This document shows, one piece after another, positions 27,946 through 39,589 of a stretch of 40,027 nucleotides of DNA. The notes beneath the pieces were generated by a model. It did not search any database. It had not been told where the DNA came from and worked only from the letters and a program-made list of their open reading frames with translations. The position numbers and the translations under genes are program-made. This stretch comes from Bacillota bacterium. GTDB taxonomy: Bacteria > Bacillota > Sulfobacillia > UBA995 > UBA9673. Position 1 is the stretch's first letter. Each line of letters starts with the position of its first letter. The DNA is taken from the NCBI GenBank assembly GCA_003599345.1, contig QZJP01000035.1:1-40027 (forward strand). Direction: 5' to 3'.

Positions 27946-27993
27946 TCCTCTCGGGCGCTCGAGGCCCAACCGCCTCTCCTCTCGGGCGCTCGA
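27946..27993. repeat. 31-bp-period imperfect tandem duplication
   Basis: tcctctcgggcgctcga at 27946-27962 and again at 27977-27993; carries the SD-like gaggag on the minus strand. Confidence 0.75.
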
Positions 27994-28027
27994 CGCCCAG
28001 CCGCCCGCGGCAGCGCCACGCCGCTCT

Positions 28028-28237
28028 CTAGGAGCGCGCTTCCTCTACCGGCGCGTGGGCAGGCCTGCCGTGCACCTTCTCGTAGGCCCGGCACGACGGG
28101 CAGATACCGCGTTCCACGTTCTTGACGAACCAGAAGGCGAGCCCTCGCTGTTTGGCCCTGGCCCGACGGCAAATCGGGCAGTTCTCGCACATCTTGGCCT
28201 TGGCTCGGTCCTGCTCAGTGATTTCGGCTGTCCCCAT
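28028..28237 (-). CDS. Cys-rich small protein (putative metal-binding)
   Basis: CENCPICRRARAKQRGLAFWFVKNVERGICPSCRAYEKVHGRPAH; strong minus-strand RBS (ggagggggagcggagg) before the ATG. Confidence 0.65.
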   Translation of the reverse strand: MGTAEITEQDRAKAKMCENCPICRRARAKQRGLAFWFVKNVERGICPSCRAYEKVHGRPAHAPVEEARS

Positions 28238-28423
28238 CCTCCGCTCCCCCTCCTATGGCCGCGTGGAGCCCTATGACGATGGGTCGGCACTGGAACCCCC
28301 GCCGGCTCGATACGTCAAAGGAGGTGGGCGCCGCCCGCGTCCGGGGCAGGCGCTACTCGTCGACGGGAGCCGGGCTCAAGTTGGCGGAGCCGTCAGCCCT
28401 CCCGCGCCAGGGAGTGGTCCCCG

Positions 28424-29770
28424 GTGTCTGACGTGTTCCTCCGTGTGGAATTTCGAATTCGGCCTCGCGCTGGGCTTTCCCTACCCAGGCTCCTCAGCCT
28501 CGTTGTGGCCGTCTTGTTGGCTCTGGCCTCCGTCACCTTTGCCCTGAGCGGTTGCAGGGCCCTGTTCGGGCCTGCCGGGCCGTTCGGCCGGGGCGGGCCG
28601 GAGCCGCCCGACCCGGAGCAGGCTCGCCTGGTGGCGGCCTCCTCGAACGCCCTCGCCTTCGACCTGCTCGAGAAGCTCTCGGTGGCCGCGGCGGGGAAGA
28701 ACGTCGTCCTCTCGCCCCTGAGCATCTCCGCTCTGCTGGCCATGCTCCTCGAAGGCGCGGACGGCGAGACGGCGGCGGCCATCGCCGGCGTGCTCCACCT
28801 TCCGTGGGGGCAGGACCCGGCGGCGGGTGAAAGCGCCGGGGGCTTCGGCACCCTCCTTAACTACATCAGCCATCCGGATGCGACTGGTCCGGACGTGGAG
28901 CTCGCCATAGGCAACGCCATCTGGCCGACCGTGGGCTACCCGCTCACGGACGAGTTCGTGGAAACCATGACCGACGACTTCCGGGCGGAAGTAGCCGAAC
29001 TCGACCTCGGGTCGCAGCAGGCGGCCGACGAGATCGACCACTGGGTGGTCGAGAAGACCCGTGGCCGCATCCAGCGGATGTCTGACGCCCTCGGCCTCCC
29101 CGACCCGGGCGCCGTGACCGTCCTCATGAACGCCGTCTATTTCAAGGGCAACTGGACGCATCGCTTCGACAAGGAGGCGACGCAGCCCGGCACGTTCACC
29201 TTCCCCGACGGGACCGAGGTCACCGTGCCGATGATGTGCCGGAGGGGGGAGTTCGAGGTGGCGGAAGGGGCCCTGGCCGACGGCCTTGGATTCCTCATGC
29301 TCCGCCTGCCCTACGGTGAGGACCAGCGGTTCGTCATGGAGATCCTGCTTCCCGGCCTCCCCGACATCGGCCGGTTCGTCGCCGGCCTCACGCCCGAGGA
29401 GCGCCTCGAGGCTGCCGCAGCGCTCGCCGAGCAGGAAGTGTTCCTCGTCATGCCCAGCTTCGAACTGGAGTACGAGGCCACCCGAGAACTCGACGCCGCT
29501 CTCCAGGGCCTCGGCATGGCCATCGCCTACTCCCCCGAATCGGACTTCACCCCGATGTCGCCCCGCGACCCCTGGCTGAGCCGTATCGCCCACAAGACCT
29601 ACATCCGGGTCGACGAAGAGGGTAGCGAGGCCGCCGGGGTGACGGGCGGCGTGATGCGGGAGTCGATGCCGGCCGAACTGCGCGTCGACCGTCCCTTCGT
29701 TTTCACCGTCACCGACACGGATACCGGGGTCATCCTGTTCATGGGCGTGGTGACCGACCCGACGGCGTAG
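28424..29770 (+). CDS. serpin-family serine protease inhibitor, predicted lipoprotein
   Basis: Lipobox ALSGC; NVVLSPLSISALLAMLLEGADGETAAAI, NAVYFKGNWTHRFD, hinge VDEEGSEAAGVTGG and RPFVFTVTDTDTGVILFMGVVTDP. Confidence 0.93.
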   Translation: MSDVFLRVEFRIRPRAGLSLPRLLSLVVAVLLALASVTFALSGCRALFGPAGPFGRGGPEPPDPEQARLVAASSNALAFDLLEKLSVAAAGKNVVLSPLSISALLAMLLEGADGETAAAIAGVLHLPWGQDPAAGESAGGFGTLLNYISHPDATGPDVELAIGNAIWPTVGYPLTDEFVETMTDDFRAEVAELDLGSQQAADEIDHWVVEKTRGRIQRMSDALGLPDPGAVTVLMNAVYFKGNWTHRFDKEATQPGTFTFPDGTEVTVPMMCRRGEFEVAEGALADGLGFLMLRLPYGEDQRFVMEILLPGLPDIGRFVAGLTPEERLEAAAALAEQEVFLVMPSFELEYEATRELDAALQGLGMAIAYSPESDFTPMSPRDPWLSRIAHKTYIRVDEEGSEAAGVTGGVMRESMPAELRVDRPFVFTVTDTDTGVILFMGVVTDPTA

Positions 29771-29818
29771 CGCCGGCCATCTGGCACAGGATTCACAGAC
29801 GATTGCGAGAACTTGCCC

Positions 29819-29863
29819 CCAATCCAAGCCACGGCTGGGGAGCCGGCTGTGGCCATCGATTGG
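29819..29863 (+). other. imperfect hairpin in the leader of the M28-like gene
   Basis: Outer ccaatc/gattgg, inner gccac/gtggc and ggct/agcc; abuts ggaggg upstream of the ATG at 29874. Confidence 0.5.
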
Positions 29864-29873
29864 AGGGCTCCCC

Positions 29874-32004
29874 ATGAGACGCCCGCACGCCGTTTGGGTT
29901 CAGGTCTTGCTTTTCCTGCTCTTCGCCGTCGTTCTCTCGGCCGTTCCCGCGCTCGTAGGGTTGCTCGCGGACAAGTCCGGTTTGGGCTTAAGCCTGTTTC
30001 TGGCCTGGTACGGTATCTTCCCGCCTGTGACGTTGTTCCTTCTGGGCTGGCTCTTCTACCGGTACGAGAGCAACTGGCTCCGGTTCTGGGGGCGTGTGTC
30101 GCTGGGCGTGGGGATATGGTTCTCCCTCCAGGCCCTGGTGACCCCGCTGGCCGAGGCGTCGCTCGTCTTCCGGCTTCTCTCGCTCCCCACCGTCCTGGCC
30201 GGTGACAACTGGCTATGGCTCTGGACGGTCATTTTCCTGGGCGACGGCATCTGCCTCACCGTCGCCGGAACCTACAGGCTAGGGGCCGCGTCCCTGACTC
30301 GTGACGTGCCAACGGCGGCCTCGGCCTCCGAACCGGCCTCCGAACCGGCCCCAGGCCGGACTCGAATCCGCACCGCCGTGACCATCGCCGCCATCGTCCT
30401 CCTGGCGGCCGTCCCGGCGCTCGTGGTTTGGTCGTCGGTCCCCGGCACCCCACGCCTCCCCACCTCGACTCCCGGCGCGGAGGGGGACCCCGCCTCCTTG
30501 GGTCCACGGCTCCCCTCCACCGAGGAAGTCTGGAGCTACATCGTCGATATCTACAGCTTCGGCCCGCGCCGGACGGGCAGCCAAGCGGCCCTGGCCACGG
30601 CCGACTACCTCGCCTCCCGCCTCACCGGTTTCGGCTTCGCCGACGTCAGGGTGGAGACGGTCGACTTCGACTACTGGGAAGCCTCGCGCTGGCGGGTCTC
30701 GGTGGATGACGGCTCCGGTTCGGGTCCGCGGGACCTTGAGTGCTTCTACGTTCCGTACAGCGGCCCGACCGCCCCGGAGGGCGTGACCGCCGAACTCGTG
30801 TACGTCGGCACGGGCCGCTCCGAGGACTGGGCCGGGACTGACGTCGCCGGCAAGGTGGTCCTGGTCGACCTTCCCCCGGTGGAGGTGGCCTGGGACCAGC
30901 TCAAGATCTTCGGCTACCTGGCCTACGACAAGACCGGCCGGACGAAGGGTTGGAGTCGCCCTTACCCCATCGGCTGGATGATCCACTACCTTTCCGTCTA
31001 CCCGGCTCTGGAGGAGGCCGGCGTCGCCGGTATCATCGGAGTGCTCCGCGGTTACCCGGACATGGGTCCCCTGTCCTACTACGCCCCGTACGACGGCGAG
31101 CTGCGCTCCGTGCCGAGCCTCTACATCCGGGAGCGTGAAGGACAAAGGCTGGTGGAGGCTCTCCAGGGTGGGGCCGGCGTCACGGCCAGCGTCGTCCTCG
31201 AGGCCGCGGTGGCCCCGGGCGCCGGCAGGGCCCCGGTGGTCTACGGGGTGTTGCCCGGCCGTAGCGAGACCAACCTCATCATACACTCGCACTACGACTC
31301 GCCCTGGGCGAGCGGGGTCGAGGACAGCTCCGGCGTGGGCGTGGTCCTGGCCCTGGCCCGCTACTACGCCGCCGTCCCGGCCGAGGCGCGGGACCGCACC
31401 CTGGTCTTCCTGTTCACCGGCTCGCACATGGTCGGGGCCCCGACCAACCCGTGGTTCATCGAGAGCCACCGCGAGGACATCATGGCCCGTAACCTCTACG
31501 ACATCGCCATAGAACACGTGGCCGACGACTTCCCCTACGACGACGAAGGCCTCACGGCCCGGGGCGCCTTCGTCACGGAGAACCCCGTCGTGGCGAGCAT
31601 CTTCGCCCGCACGGTCACTACCCGAGGCCTGGACCGCACCCTCATCTTCCCGACGGGTACGCCCCTCGGGGTGCCGACCGACGCCGGGCCGTTCCAGCGG
31701 GCCGGCTACCGTGTCGTGAGCCTCATCAGCGGGCCGGTCTATCTCTTTGACGCGGCGGATACGCTGGACCGGGTGGCGAGGGACGAGCTCGGGCCCATGG
31801 CCGCCGCCTACGTGGACTTCATCGAACGCCTGGGGCAGGTTCCAGACTTCCTGCTGAGGCCCAAGGTCAACTTGCTGGCCGCCCTCTACGTGCTGGTGCT
31901 TCTGACGCCTCTCGCCCTCGCGGGATACCTCTCTAGGGGCCCCGGGTACGCCGGCCGCCCTGTCGTGATGACGACGGGCACTCGGAAGAACGGAGGAGAG
32001 CTGC

Positions 32005-32024
<20 letters not shown>
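29874..32024 (+). CDS. multi-pass membrane protein with M28-like peptidase domain
   Basis: Several N-terminal TM segments and one C-terminal; [24 protein letters not shown]-like insert, [37 protein letters not shown]. Confidence 0.78.
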
Positions 32025-33444
<1,420 letters not shown>

Positions 33445-33466
33445 GGGAAACCCGGGCGGCGGCTCT

Positions 33467-34360
33467 TTAGGTCGTACCCTGGAGCACAACCCGGATGGTC
33501 CCTGGGAGTCCGGTCTCCGCCGACTGGTACTCGACTCTCAAGTAGCGGGTGAAGTGGAGGGGCGTCAGCCTGGCGACCTCCCCGTTCGCCGCCTTGTGTG
33601 AGGCCGGGTCCGGAAACCACGTCAAGCCGTCGGTGCTATAGGACATGTGGACGTTTACGGCGTGACCGTCAACGTGGAAAGCGAAGGCGGTTACCACTTC
33701 CAGCCCGCCTACGTCGACGGCTCCCGTCGCACGCCTGGTGTCCCTGCTCTCGAACTCGCCTAGGTCGCGCGTCACCACTCGGCGGACCGGCGGCGGGGGC
33801 GGAACCGGTGGAGGAGGGGGCGGTTCGGGACCGACGCAGACTACCAGTCGGGGCCAGACCCCGGGATCTCCCCACCGCGTGCTCGGGGCTGCCGATAGCG
33901 CCTCCATCTCCTCGTTCCTGGCCCGAACGAGAAGGCCGTAGTTCGGCCTATCTCCGGCGACCCACGCCCGAACGAGGGCTGTGACGTTAAACTCGACCCA
34001 GGTGCCACGTGCTTGAGGGCACACCACGCAGTCGGTGGGCAAGATGTCGGCAGCCGGCTGGTTGAGCCAGGTGACCTCGCGTTCCCGCCACGAGCCTGCC
34101 AGCCCGTAGACGTCGAGCAAGAGGAGGTGTCCGGTGCGCCATCTCTGGTACCAAACGAGCTTAGCCTCTCTCATATATGGGCCGGTGGTGGGTGACGGTA
34201 TAGCTGCCACGTCGAACCGGAGTAAGCTTCGGTAGACGCCCCATATTCGGTGGCGACCGGCGCATAGGAGTAGGCTATCGCCCTGGTTACGAGTCGGGGA
34301 GAAGGCCCAGATGACGGCGTCGGCTTTGGGACGAATGGAGTGGTTGCCCAACAGCCCCAC
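33467..34360 (-). CDS. DNRLRE-like domain protein with proline-rich linker and DUF6385-like C-terminus
   Basis: SIRPKADAVIWAFSPTRNQGDS…YRSLLRFDVAAIP…WLNQPA…WVEFNVTALVRAWVAGDRPNYGLLVRA; PEPPPPPPVPPPPP linker; C-terminal RYLRVEYQSAETGLPGTIRVVLQG. Confidence 0.75.
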   Translation of the reverse strand: MGLLGNHSIRPKADAVIWAFSPTRNQGDSLLLCAGRHRIWGVYRSLLRFDVAAIPSPTTGPYMREAKLVWYQRWRTGHLLLLDVYGLAGSWREREVTWLNQPAADILPTDCVVCPQARGTWVEFNVTALVRAWVAGDRPNYGLLVRARNEEMEALSAAPSTRWGDPGVWPRLVVCVGPEPPPPPPVPPPPPVRRVVTRDLGEFESRDTRRATGAVDVGGLEVVTAFAFHVDGHAVNVHMSYSTDGLTWFPDPASHKAANGEVARLTPLHFTRYLRVEYQSAETGLPGTIRVVLQGTT

Positions 34361-34478
34361 CCCGTTCCCCCGCCCTTACGTCTACGCTCTCTCTTTGCAC
34401 CATATTACGGGCCGGAGGAACCGGGCGGACCCTCGACCGGCTGGCTGGGGCCGGAACTCGGGCCTAAGTCCGGGGGGC

Positions 34479-35987
34479 TCAGGAGTCCCCGGCGAGGCGG
34501 GCGGCCAATCGAAGCACGGCTGAGGGTGGACCGAAGCGGCCAGAAGGACATGCGGGCTCAGCTACGCCCAGGCATCGGGTGAGGAAGGCCTCGGCCTGAA
34601 GACGAAGGGGCTCACCGTGTAAGGCCACGGTCATTTCCTGTCGGACACTTTGCAGATAGGCCCCATGCTCGTAAGACGCTTGACCGCGGCTATAGGCCGT
34701 CAGGCGGTTGGCCAGGTGGTCCACCTCGTAGGTCACTTCGGGGGTGAACACCCGCACCTGGCGGACCTTGTCCTGGCAAACGTAGGCGGCCTCGAGGCAA
34801 GCCTTCACCCCATTCGACATACTTAGCACCGCTGCTCCCCATCCACCGTCGAGAACCGCGTTGGCGGTCTCGAGTCGACTGCCGCCGGACAGCGCCAACA
34901 GCAGGTCAAGGTCGTGGATCATGAGATCCCACACTATCGCGTCCCGCCGGTTGTCGCCGGCGTAGCCGCTCGCTAGCGGCCTTGCCGGTCCTCCCAGCCG
35001 CCGGGCCTCGATGGCCACCACCGGGTCGGCCGGGCCGACGCGCTCTAGAAGTGCCCGAAGGGCCGGGTTGTGACGTTCCACGAAGCCCACCTCAAAGACC
35101 AGACGGCGGCGAGCGGCTTCGGTCTCCAGGTCCTCGACGAGACAGGGATTAGCGGTGGCTGGTTTCTCGAGGAGGACGTGGCAGCCTGCCTCCAGGGCTT
35201 GCCGGGCCACCTCGAAGTGTGAGGTTGTGGGCACGGCCACGACCACGGCCTGGCACAGCTCACACAGCTCCTCGAGCCCTGAAGCGGCGACGGGACTCCC
35301 TGAGACGTGTGTGGCGGCGCGGGCCCGTTCCTTGTCGATGTCGTACAGGGCGGCGAACCTGACATTGGGCAGCCGCAGGCCGCCCAGGACCCGGGCGTGC
35401 TTGAGTCCCATGCTCCCTACTCCCACAAGCCCCACCCTGAGGGGGGCACCCACGGGGCGGACATTCTCCGACCGGGCCACGCCTGTCCCACCGGGGCGGG
35501 ACAAGGGCCTCGCCGGGTTGCCGGCCACGGTCTCGCCCGCCGCCACGTCTCGCGTCACCACCGCGCCGGCCCCGACCATGGCCCTCTCGCCGATGACCAC
35601 CCCCGGGAGGATGGTCGAGTTAGCTCCAATGGTAGCCCCTTTCCGGACAATCGTCGGGAGGAGGCGCCACTCACCTGTCGCCCGGGGGTACCTATCATTG
35701 GTGAAAACCACTCCGGGTCCCACGAAGACCTCGTCTTCGAGGGTCACGCCACGGTAGAGTGAGACACCGTTCTGGATTTTCACGCGGTCGCCGATGACGA
35801 CGCCGGCATCAACGTACACGTCCTTGCCCAGGACGCAATCGACCCCGACCCGGGCTCCGTCCCGCACCTGCGCCCCCACCCAGACGCGAGTCCCGCGGCC
35901 GACGCTGGCACCGCCCTCGATGATGGCCGTCTCGTGCTGGAAGTAGTGCTTCCGGCCGGGGTCGTTCGGTGCGCCGGCGCCCGTCAC
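34479..35987 (-). CDS. fusion: left-handed beta-helix N-acetyltransferase + Gfo/Idh/MocA dehydrogenase (WbpD-WbpB-type)
   Basis: Hexapeptide repeats ([41 protein letters not shown]) followed by [18 protein letters not shown]…[12 protein letters not shown]. Confidence 0.9.
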   Translation of the reverse strand: MTGAGAPNDPGRKHYFQHETAIIEGGASVGRGTRVWVGAQVRDGARVGVDCVLGKDVYVDAGVVIGDRVKIQNGVSLYRGVTLEDEVFVGPGVVFTNDRYPRATGEWRLLPTIVRKGATIGANSTILPGVVIGERAMVGAGAVVTRDVAAGETVAGNPARPLSRPGGTGVARSENVRPVGAPLRVGLVGVGSMGLKHARVLGGLRLPNVRFAALYDIDKERARAATHVSGSPVAASGLEELCELCQAVVVAVPTTSHFEVARQALEAGCHVLLEKPATANPCLVEDLETEAARRRLVFEVGFVERHNPALRALLERVGPADPVVAIEARRLGGPARPLASGYAGDNRRDAIVWDLMIHDLDLLLALSGGSRLETANAVLDGGWGAAVLSMSNGVKACLEAAYVCQDKVRQVRVFTPEVTYEVDHLANRLTAYSRGQASYEHGAYLQSVRQEMTVALHGEPLRLQAEAFLTRCLGVAEPACPSGRFGPPSAVLRLAARLAGDS

Positions 35988-38900
35988 GTCGGGGTCTCTC
36001 CCGAGAGGCCGGGAGAGGGGTCGGGTCGGAGGGCCTCCTCCGCGGCCTCCCTGAGGGCCTCGTCGCCGGGAAATAAGGCGAGGGCTTCGCGGGCCACCAC
36101 TCTCGCCCGTTCAGTCAGGCAGTCCACCAGACCTACCCAAGCCCGCCAGGTCCGCGGGTTCCAGGTGAGGGCCTGGCGGAAGGCCTGTTCGGCATCGTGG
36201 GTCCGGCCCTTGGCGAGGAAACACTCGCCGAGAGTGGCGGCGGCTTCAGCGTCGACTACCCCGCGTCGCAGGCAATCGCTGAGTTCGGCGATGGCCATGG
36301 TGACGAGGCCGACCTTGTGGTAGTACAGGCCCAGGCGGACCCAGGGGACGAGGCTGTCGACGGGCTTCATGAGAGCCAGGGAAGCCTCAAGGAGCGCCTG
36401 GTGGCGCCTCGCGGCCGCCAGCGAGATGATGTCGATGGCCGTCTCAATGTACGTTTGGGGTGTTTCTGAGTAGAGAGCGGCCAGGTCGTTCAGAGCGCCC
36501 CGGGCATCGGCACCGCCGGAGCCGGGTTCGGTTTCATTGGTCAGCCTCCCGAACTCCTCGACCACCGCCAAGAGGAGCGGTGCCCTGACACCGGTCGCAA
36601 GGTTGGCCGCGGCTACCCGGGCTTCGCCACCGCGCGAGGATGCCAAGAGAGAAAGGACAAGCGCTCCAGTGGGGCCCTCCTTACCTGCAGCTCGAAGGTG
36701 ACCAACGGCCTCTTCGTCCCGGGCCAAGGCGAAGCAGGTCAACCCGATTAGGGCTTCGGCTTTGGCCACGCCCTCTTCGCGCTGCTCCGCCGGAAGAAGC
36801 TCCGCGCCCGCTCTGGCCCTGAGAACGTAGGGTAGGGCCCAATCGGGCCTCAGGGCCGAGAGCCAGGCGTAGCCCACGAGAAGATCCACTGCCGGGGTCG
36901 CGCCGTCGGCGGGGATGATTTCTGCCTCGAACCTGGCGCGGGCCTCTTCGCCGAGAAGGACGAGCAATGCCCTCGCGCGCCCTAGGAATGCGGGCACGTA
37001 CCGCAACTCCGCGGCCAAGGCGGAGGCGTAAGCCGCCGAGGCCGCGCGCGGGCTACCCAAATCCAGCCATATGTCGCCTAGATAGGTAGCCGCTCGGTAG
37101 GAACCGACGCCGAGGAGGGTGGGGTACTCGACCGGGGCCTCCCCGAGCGCGAGACAGCGCTCGAAGGCCGCCTTGGCCTCTAGGAGGCGACCCACCGCTC
37201 GCAGCAGTTCACCCTTGAGGAAGTAGACGTCGGTGTAGTTGGGGTAACTTCTCTCCGCCTCAGCCAGCTCCACCAAGGCGTCTTCGTGAGCCCCGAGAAG
37301 GGCCAGCGTGACGGCGGCCCGGAGTCTGGCCTCGGCCGCGTAGACCAGGCTGCTGTCGACCCTTCTTATTGCCTCCCTATAGTGCTCCAGAGCTTCATGG
37401 AGCCTGCCGGCCTTCAGGTACTCCGATCCGAGGTTGAAGTGGCTGAAGGGGTCGTCGAGGTCGGAAGCGTCCTTGGTGACCAGGGCCATGTTGCGCCCGG
37501 CGCGCTGCTTGGCCCGATCGACGGGGTTCAGATAGCCGTAGTGGCGGATGACGAGGTCGGAGATCTTCACCGTCGGCTTTCCGTCCCGCTCAACTGCCAC
37601 CGGGGTGACCTGCTCGTGAACGGCCCTGCGGTATCGGTGTTCAGGGCGGTTTCGGAAGAGGCGGAAGCTGATGTTGGCGGCCTGGTCGACACCCGGGTAG
37701 TTGCCCAGGTAGTCCACGACCCTGAGGAAAAACCCCTCGACTTCGTGGTCCTGGGCGATGAGTTTCTTGAGGAGAGCAGCGTGACCCGGGGCGAACTCTT
37801 CGTCGGCGTCAAGGACAAGTATCCAGTCGGACGAGGCCCTGTCGAGACCGGCGTTGCGGGCCTGGCTGAAATCGCCGTTCCAGGGGAACTCGACGACCGT
37901 GGCGCCGTGTTCGACGGCTATCTCCCTCGTGGCGTCCCGGGAGCCCGTATCGACCACGATGACCTCGTCCACATGGGGGGCTATGCTCCTCAGGGACCGC
38001 GCGAGTCCGACCGCTTCGTCCCTGACGATCATGCACAGCGCTACGGTCGGCCAAGGCAGTTCCGACGCCGCTCCGGTAGCCTCCGCAAGCGAGGTACCGG
38101 CCTCGTCAGGGGCCGGGCCGTCCGCCGCAGGGGGCGCCGGCCGTTCTGCTGCCGCTGGTGTTGACGCGGACGGCTGAACTCCCGGTGCCGGAAGCGGCAA
38201 TTGCGGCAGCACCGATGACGCGGGCAAGGATTCCCGGCCTCTGGAGACCAAGGCTTCGCACCAGGGAGCGATCTCGATTCCCCCGCGAAGTTCGGTCGTG
38301 GCCCGGCCCTTCAAGTACCGGACATAGCGGGTGACAAGTCGGCGGGCGGCGTCCCTGGTCTTGCCTCTCAGGCGCGGCGCGGACGAGAGAACGTTTCCGA
38401 AGCCGAGGTTATACGCGCGTTCCGCCAGGTCGTGGTCCCCGGACGATGCCGCCCTCTCCGCCACGTCGAGTAGAGTCATCAGGACCTTCCCGCGCCGGTG
38501 AGGGTAGGACCCCAGGAGAGCGGCCAGAAGGTCAAGGGCCAGCCGCCCTCCGAGACCGACATGGCCGTCGTAGACCACAGGGGCATCACCTTGTCTGAGA
38601 CACTGGCAGGCGTCGTCCACGGCGCCGGGAAGATCACCGACCTCCTGCCGGAGGCGGGCACGCAGGTACAGAAGGTCTGTGAACCCCGCGTGAACCGAAA
38701 GGCCCCAGTCCAAGACTCGGAGGGCTTCTTCGGCGTTACCGCACTTCTGTTCGGCCAGCGCTAAGAGCTTCACGGCCCGGTGGTGGTAGTGCCGGCTGGG
38801 CTCGATACGGTTCATGACCCTGGCCACGGTAAGGCGGGACTCCTCCGGTCGACCGGTGGAGTAGTAGTGCACGGCCAGGCTGTAGAGGAGGTAGGGGTCA

Positions 38901-39514
38901 TTCGGCTTGGTCTTCAGAGCCTCAAGGAGAAGAGTCTCGTTTCGCTCCGCCTTCCGCCGGCCGGCATAGACGTCCGGAAGGTAGCCCCAGTGATGGACTC
39001 TGATGGTAGTCCGGGCCGGGTGGCCGACCTGCGGTTGCTCATGTACGGATCCGGTATAGCGGTGGCCAGGTGAGTTCCGGAAGAGTCTCAGGCTGGCGTG
39101 GATCTCGGGAGGTGTCTCGTCGTCGGGTCTGAGGTGATTGATGACTCGGAGGAGGAAGCCCTCCGGGCCGCCATTCCGGGCTGAGTCGGTTACAAGAGCG
39201 CGAAGTCGCTCGCGATCCCGGTGGTCGAGTTCTTCGTCGGCGTCCAGGACCAGGAGCCAATCGCCGGTGGCGAGGTCGAGCGAGACGTTACGGGCCCGGC
39301 TGAAGTCGCCCGGCCAATCGATACGCTCCACTCTGGCGCCGTGTTTCTCCGCGACCTCCACGGTCCGGTCCGTCGAGCCGGTGTCTACAACCACGATCTC
39401 GTCAACGAGACCCCTCACGCTCCCGAGGCACCGGGGAAGGTTCTCGGCTTCGTCCCGTGCGATCAGGCAGAGGCTAATAGCGGGTTTATTCCGTACTCCC
39501 GGCTCCTTCCCCAC
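35984..39514 (-). CDS. tandem GT2 glycosyltransferase with TPR repeats (SunS-like modules)
   Basis: Two GT2 modules: [21 protein letters not shown]…[10 protein letters not shown]…LVLDADEEL and [21 protein letters not shown]…[10 protein letters not shown]…LVLDADEEF, each followed by a FRLFRN/HEQ motif; TPR-like C-terminus. Confidence 0.92.
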   Translation of the reverse strand: MGKEPGVRNKPAISLCLIARDEAENLPRCLGSVRGLVDEIVVVDTGSTDRTVEVAEKHGARVERIDWPGDFSRARNVSLDLATGDWLLVLDADEELDHRDRERLRALVTDSARNGGPEGFLLRVINHLRPDDETPPEIHASLRLFRNSPGHRYTGSVHEQPQVGHPARTTIRVHHWGYLPDVYAGRRKAERNETLLLEALKTKPNDPYLLYSLAVHYYSTGRPEESRLTVARVMNRIEPSRHYHHRAVKLLALAEQKCGNAEEALRVLDWGLSVHAGFTDLLYLRARLRQEVGDLPGAVDDACQCLRQGDAPVVYDGHVGLGGRLALDLLAALLGSYPHRRGKVLMTLLDVAERAASSGDHDLAERAYNLGFGNVLSSAPRLRGKTRDAARRLVTRYVRYLKGRATTELRGGIEIAPWCEALVSRGRESLPASSVLPQLPLPAPGVQPSASTPAAAERPAPPAADGPAPDEAGTSLAEATGAASELPWPTVALCMIVRDEAVGLARSLRSIAPHVDEVIVVDTGSRDATREIAVEHGATVVEFPWNGDFSQARNAGLDRASSDWILVLDADEEFAPGHAALLKKLIAQDHEVEGFFLRVVDYLGNYPGVDQAANISFRLFRNRPEHRYRRAVHEQVTPVAVERDGKPTVKISDLVIRHYGYLNPVDRAKQRAGRNMALVTKDASDLDDPFSHFNLGSEYLKAGRLHEALEHYREAIRRVDSSLVYAAEARLRAAVTLALLGAHEDALVELAEAERSYPNYTDVYFLKGELLRAVGRLLEAKAAFERCLALGEAPVEYPTLLGVGSYRAATYLGDIWLDLGSPRAASAAYASALAAELRYVPAFLGRARALLVLLGEEARARFEAEIIPADGATPAVDLLVGYAWLSALRPDWALPYVLRARAGAELLPAEQREEGVAKAEALIGLTCFALARDEEAVGHLRAAGKEGPTGALVLSLLASSRGGEARVAAANLATGVRAPLLLAVVEEFGRLTNETEPGSGGADARGALNDLAALYSETPQTYIETAIDIISLAAARRHQALLEASLALMKPVDSLVPWVRLGLYYHKVGLVTMAIAELSDCLRRGVVDAEAAATLGECFLAKGRTHDAEQAFRQALTWNPRTWRAWVGLVDCLTERARVVAREALALFPGDEALREAAEEALRPDPSPGLSGETPT

Positions 39515-39540
39515 AAGCCTCCCACCCCAATGGGCCGACA

Positions 39541-39578
39541 GCCCTCGAGCCTAATGCCACGCAAGGTGGCCCGAGGGC
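39541..39578 (-). other. nested hairpin between the DUF6385 and glycosyltransferase genes
   Basis: gccctcg (39541-39547)/cgagggc (39572-39578) with inner gccac (39556-39560)/gtggc (39566-39570). Confidence 0.55.
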
Positions 39579-39589
39579 GGCTATCAGCT

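Noticed and set aside
28481-29875. 464-aa minus-strand ORF opposite the serpin
   Set aside because: Shadow ORF; serpin frame has unambiguous family motifs.
30322-30345. Two 12-bp tandem copies of cggcctccgaac
   Set aside because: In-frame low-complexity linker ([10 protein letters not shown]) between membrane and peptidase-like regions; likely simple slippage.
33445-33466. Possible bidirectional terminator between the convergent amidase and DNRLRE genes
   Set aside because: The 22-bp gap contains no convincing inverted repeat.
33786-33830. G-rich plus-strand tract with quadruplex potential
   Set aside because: Explained by the proline codons of the PPPPPPVPPPPP linker on the minus strand; no independent evidence of function.
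37286-38164. 292-aa plus-strand ORF inside the glycosyltransferase region
   Set aside because: Antisense to conserved GT2 motifs; no domain signal of its own.
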